In this document: positions 60,215 to 64,000 of the stretch, piece after piece
Numbering within the stretch: position 1 is the first letter of the stretch
Layout: each line of letters starts with the position of its first letter
Assembly: GCA_013397455.1 (NCBI GenBank)
Contig: VYZB01000030.1
Span: forward strand, 3,529,229 to 3,593,228
Source of the DNA: Crotophaga sulcirostris
Taxonomy: Eukaryota > Chordata > Aves > Cuculiformes > Crotophagidae
Direction: 5' to 3'
DNA length: 64,000 nucleotides
Program-made: the position numbers and the translations under genes
The notes under the pieces: generated by a model
What the model saw: only the letters and a program-made list of their open reading frames with translations
Database searches by the model: none
Told to the model about the DNA's origin: nothing

Positions 60215-63200
60215 AATAATGCATTTTACATGGCATTTATTCTTATTCTGATTATGTGTTCTAGTTTCCATGACTTCCCAAACTTTATTATCCTCCATCG
60301 CGAGCATATGTATTGTACATTTAATTCTTTCAGATCTTCTGCAAATCAAATGGTTGTATTAGCAAAATAGCAAGTATCTTTTGATCATAACCTTGTTTTA
60401 TAGAAAGCAAATAATGCTACAATGATGTTAAGTTTTTCATTTCATCAATACTTTAAGTAATCATAAAAAGCAGGTCATTAGACTCTGTTCCCTAATTTCC
60501 CCAATAGCAGTTTTTTCAGCCTTAATTGCAAAGGAGACAAAGCTGGTGCAAAGCTTTGGACACAATGACACTAAGTACGTGTCCTCCCCATCTGAGTCAT
60601 TTTTAAACAATCTGTACAAATTCAAAGAAATTTCACAAAGAGATTTCACAAGTGATTTTTTTTCATGTTTCTAAGGCAGATGGCAAGGAAGCAGAGACAA
60701 TCAGGCTCAAAAAACTAACATCCATCCACTGCAAGTTTTCATCCTGTGGTCTGATTTTTAAAACTGAACAGCCTGTTATCAGTGCCCAGGTTCACTGCAG
60801 AGGCAGTCCGAAGGGGGAAATGGCAGAAAACTGTAAAGGTGTATGTACGGATAATAGAGAATAGCATCAACTCAGTTAAAAAAAGCAATATCAACTCAGA
60901 TGCAGAAATCTCTACAGACAGCTTGACTTCAGTCTGTCTGCTCTACAAAGAATTGCTTGTTACAAATACACAGGAAATGATTTTTTTAATAGAACTTGTA
61001 CGTGCAATGATTATGTTCCTGTATGACATATTTAGTATTTTCTCTGTGTATCTTACTTGATTTTGGTAAATCTGGATGAACTGATTTCAGTCCTATTATG
61101 GTCATGCTTTAAGCAAGACTCCGTGAGTAGTTTATGATTAACGATATTATCAAGTTCTAGCACAGTATTGCAGTGTGAATTTTTTTCCAGTATTGTACAT
61201 CTCGTATGCATTGATATAGGGCAGTCATTTGGGTTCTGAAGAATTATGCGCTCATACTTTGTAAACCAAATCACCAATAAAAGGACCAAGACCAATGATG
61301 GAAATGTTGAAAGCTGGAACCGGAGCATACGGCGAGGAAGAAAGCTGAACTGAGTATATTAGCTGTGCCTAAAGGCATTGCATCAGAGAGCTCCAGATGT
61401 TATTAGAGCATCAGTTACTTTTAGGTAATTTTAGTCTTTTTACTGTGTTTTTGTAATATGACTTACTCTGTAAACGAAACTATAATTCAATTAAATTTTT
61501 CTCTCTGAAGATTATTTACGTCTCCAGTTTGTAAAGATGTTTTGGACTGGGAATGAGCAAAGGCAGCCTAAAGCTGTGATATCCTAAAAGCAGGACTGGA
61601 AGAAGTCAAAATTGTTGTCATCCTTCTGTACCACAGAAGAAAACAAGCTACACACATCCTTTTCTTTACAAAACTTAAGTCATTCTCTGCCTGACCACAA
61701 CTGAGGAAACAAAGTCAAAACTTTGCAGTTACACCTACCCAAGTCCCTAACCTATACACAATCTTGGTACCTCATGAGAAGTTTACAGAAGGCCCTAATA
61801 ACCTCCAGTTCTCTTTTCTAGAAAGGAAAACAAGTCATTGAAAAATGTGATCTGAATCCCTCACCTTGGGCGTGCTTGCATGTTCTGCTGAAAATGTCTC
61901 CTCCTTTGGGTCTGAGTGAGCCCAGATGTTTTTTGTAATTTTCACAGCTGTTTTTTTTTTTTAGTTATTAAGTCACTTTTTTCCCCCTGCTTAAGTTCTG
62001 GAAAGTCATTTGCTGCCACCTATCAGCACAGCACAAAAATTTTTGAGAGGAAGCCGAGGGCATATTCAGATACATTTGGCAGTTCCTCTGCCGATGTGTT
62101 TGAAGGCTTTTTTAAGGTGGAGGGGTGTATTCCCTCTCATGTTCCCTTACTGTTTTCCTGTAAGTTTAACAGTGAAAGAGAGAAGCCTTTATTATACTGT
62201 AGTTGAAAGAGCCACACCCTACTGATTGTGCTTCCAGGAAAAGCATCAAAAGGTATTATAAACCTTCAGACAGTATTCAATACTTAAGGTCAAAGTACTT
62301 ACTTTTTCATAAGCAACACGTTATTGAAATGCAAACAAATGAACAGCAGGCTGGAAAACTAATACTTCTAACATAACAGCTGTTAAAAAAGCATTTTATG
62401 ATGTCATGCTAAACCAAGATGTAGAAATTGAAAAATTACTCATGGATTCAATTGCTATCCTAAAAGTGCTTTTCATGCACTGTGCTGTACATGCTCCACA
62501 GAACTGCTACACAGACTCTTTTTTTTTAAAAAAAAAAAAACAAATGACTGCACAGAAAGCAAGCATTGGTGACACAAAATGAAAATTAAATAGATTCATG
62601 CACCTTTGCCAATGTTACTATCTTGGATAACTTTGCAGCACCACCATTCCATTGCTAGACATTTCAATTTTTTAAGGATCTTCTTGTTCATATTATCTAT
62701 GAGACTCTCTAAAGACTATTACGCATACTGAATATTTTGAAACAAGTGTTTTTTTCAAGTAGCTATTGCCATCATCCACTAAGTATAAAACATAAAGCTG
62801 TTCTGCTGGGTCTAAATGAACTCTGCTTGGTGCAGTACATAAAAGCCTGGCAAAGAAACGTAACTTTATCCCACATTTTTACAGAATCCTGATTCCACAT
62901 TTCAATGAGTCAGAAATAACTTATTTGGATTTTGACAAATTTTCTTCCCCACTTGTCAGTCAGGCTACATCTATGTTGTCTCTTAATAGCAGTGCAAACC
63001 AGACTCTGACAAAGATGAAAATCTGTCTGATAAGCTGTCAAAATTAAGAACTAAGCTTTGCAAAAAAATCACAGAATTATGGCTGTAGTAGGTTAATAAA
63101 ATAACACTCAGAATGAAAGCATAGCTACCATGACAATCACAGTAATAAACAGTCTCTAAGTAATCTCAGTGTTGAATAATCAAACTAGAGTTTATTTCAG

Positions 63201-63460
63201 AAATATCAAAACTACGTTCAAGAAAGCTAAATATTAGACATCTTCAGTTACTGGAGAAGGAATAAAATAATCTACAGAGGAATGTCATGCCAATTGCAAT
63301 AACAAACATTTACAGCACTGCTTCTGGATAGCATGCATACTTAACCAAAGACAAAAGAAAAGCAACAAGAAATGCTATGTGTTAACATTTGAAAATTTTA
63401 AATATAAAGGAAAAACATGAATAAGAAATTTTGGTAATAAGAAAAAATATATGTCCAAAA
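60215..63460. other. intergenic, downstream of SAXO2
   Basis: About 3.2 kb of AT-rich sequence. I find no coding exon, transposon family or RNA gene. It has a T/A homopolymer pair at about 62519-62540. Short open frames (for example 61053-61328 minus, 61916-62206 plus) have no recognisable similarity. Confidence 0.7.
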
Positions 63461-63463
63461 ATC

Positions 63464-64000
63464 TTTATTAAACACTGTACAAAACAAAATATTGCACTTT
63501 TAAATCAGACAATAAATATCTACAAAAGTATCTTACAAATGTTTTCTTTTAATTTAAAAAACTGCTTAAACAATCAAGACCCATTGCTGATTAAAAAGGT
63601 AACGATCAGGAATATCCTCTCCTTGCAGTCAGCCATGGACACAATAGTCCACATGAAACATTTTCTATACAGTAGTGCTAATCTAATTTTCAGTGATGCA
63701 AACCCATTGTGCAGGAATGCTGCTTCTAAACCTGTTCTTACAGCATACCCACTAATTAGCATGTAGTGTAGTTCAGTAATGGAACACAAGATCCAAGTCA
63801 ATACAAGCATTCAGGCCTCCAACATGTACAGTAGTTTGGAAACTACAAAATTAATAACATCCTTCTGACTGCTGCCTCCTACAGGGTTCTCTCTGCTTAC
63901 AGCCCTAATGAGACATTATCTGCAATATGTAAAATAATTTACCTGGGGATATCACAATCAGAATTGATTATCCACTTGCAAAAGAATCAGATGCTTAATG
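63464..64000 (-). other. possible 3'UTR end of a convergent minus-strand gene
   Basis: On the minus strand, TTTAATAAAGATTTTTGGAC (signal at 63464-63469) follows U-rich, UTR-like sequence. If real, a gene entering from the right edge ends here, tail to tail with SAXO2. No coding exon is visible, so the gene is not named. Confidence 0.3.

Overview
This is a vertebrate nuclear window, very probably from a bird. It has AT-rich intron-split genes with GT-AG introns. It also carries several truncated CR1 LINE 3' ends with the octamer-like ATTCTATGA tail typical of avian and other reptilian genomes. I see no prokaryotic or organellar signal, no CRISPR array and no operon. The species cannot be told from the sequence.

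Layout: positions 1-49,969 on the minus strand hold the 5' three fifths of EFL1 (EFTUD1), the cytoplasmic GTPase that works with SBDS to release eIF6 from pre-60S ribosomal subunits. Sixteen coding exons can be placed to the base (4800-49957), all with consistent phases and GT-AG borders. They give 679 complete codons plus two bases, and the rest of the gene lies left of position 1. The EFL1 introns contain CR1 fragments (about 6.8, 21.1, 43.7 and 44.9 kb), a small hAT-type DNA transposon with matching target-site duplication (29.4 kb), short tandem repeats, and otherwise nothing I can identify.

The interval 49,970-50,884 separates two head-to-head genes. It holds a CR1 3' end, a 554-bp assembly gap (50240-50793) and the start of a CpG-rich block, so the shared promoter is mostly missing from the assembly. 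On the plus strand, 50,885-60,015 encodes a complete four-exon SAXO2 (FAM154B), a stabiliser of axonemal microtubules, 468 aa. It shows an N-terminal cysteine cluster and about twelve Mn-type modules with a 33-36 residue period, followed by polyadenylation signals near 60.1-60.2 kb.

From 60.2 to 64.0 kb there is no recognisable coding exon. A minus-strand AATAAA with 3'UTR-like sequence at about 63.46 kb may mark the end of a convergent gene that starts beyond the window.

The two genes are not a pathway. One is ribosome maturation, the other cilium or flagellum structure, and they are linked by a divergent promoter. I found no evidence of an undescribed molecular system. The most useful observations are the missing bidirectional promoter, the regular SAXO2 repeat, an inverted CR1 pair inside EFL1 intron 6, and the hAT element.
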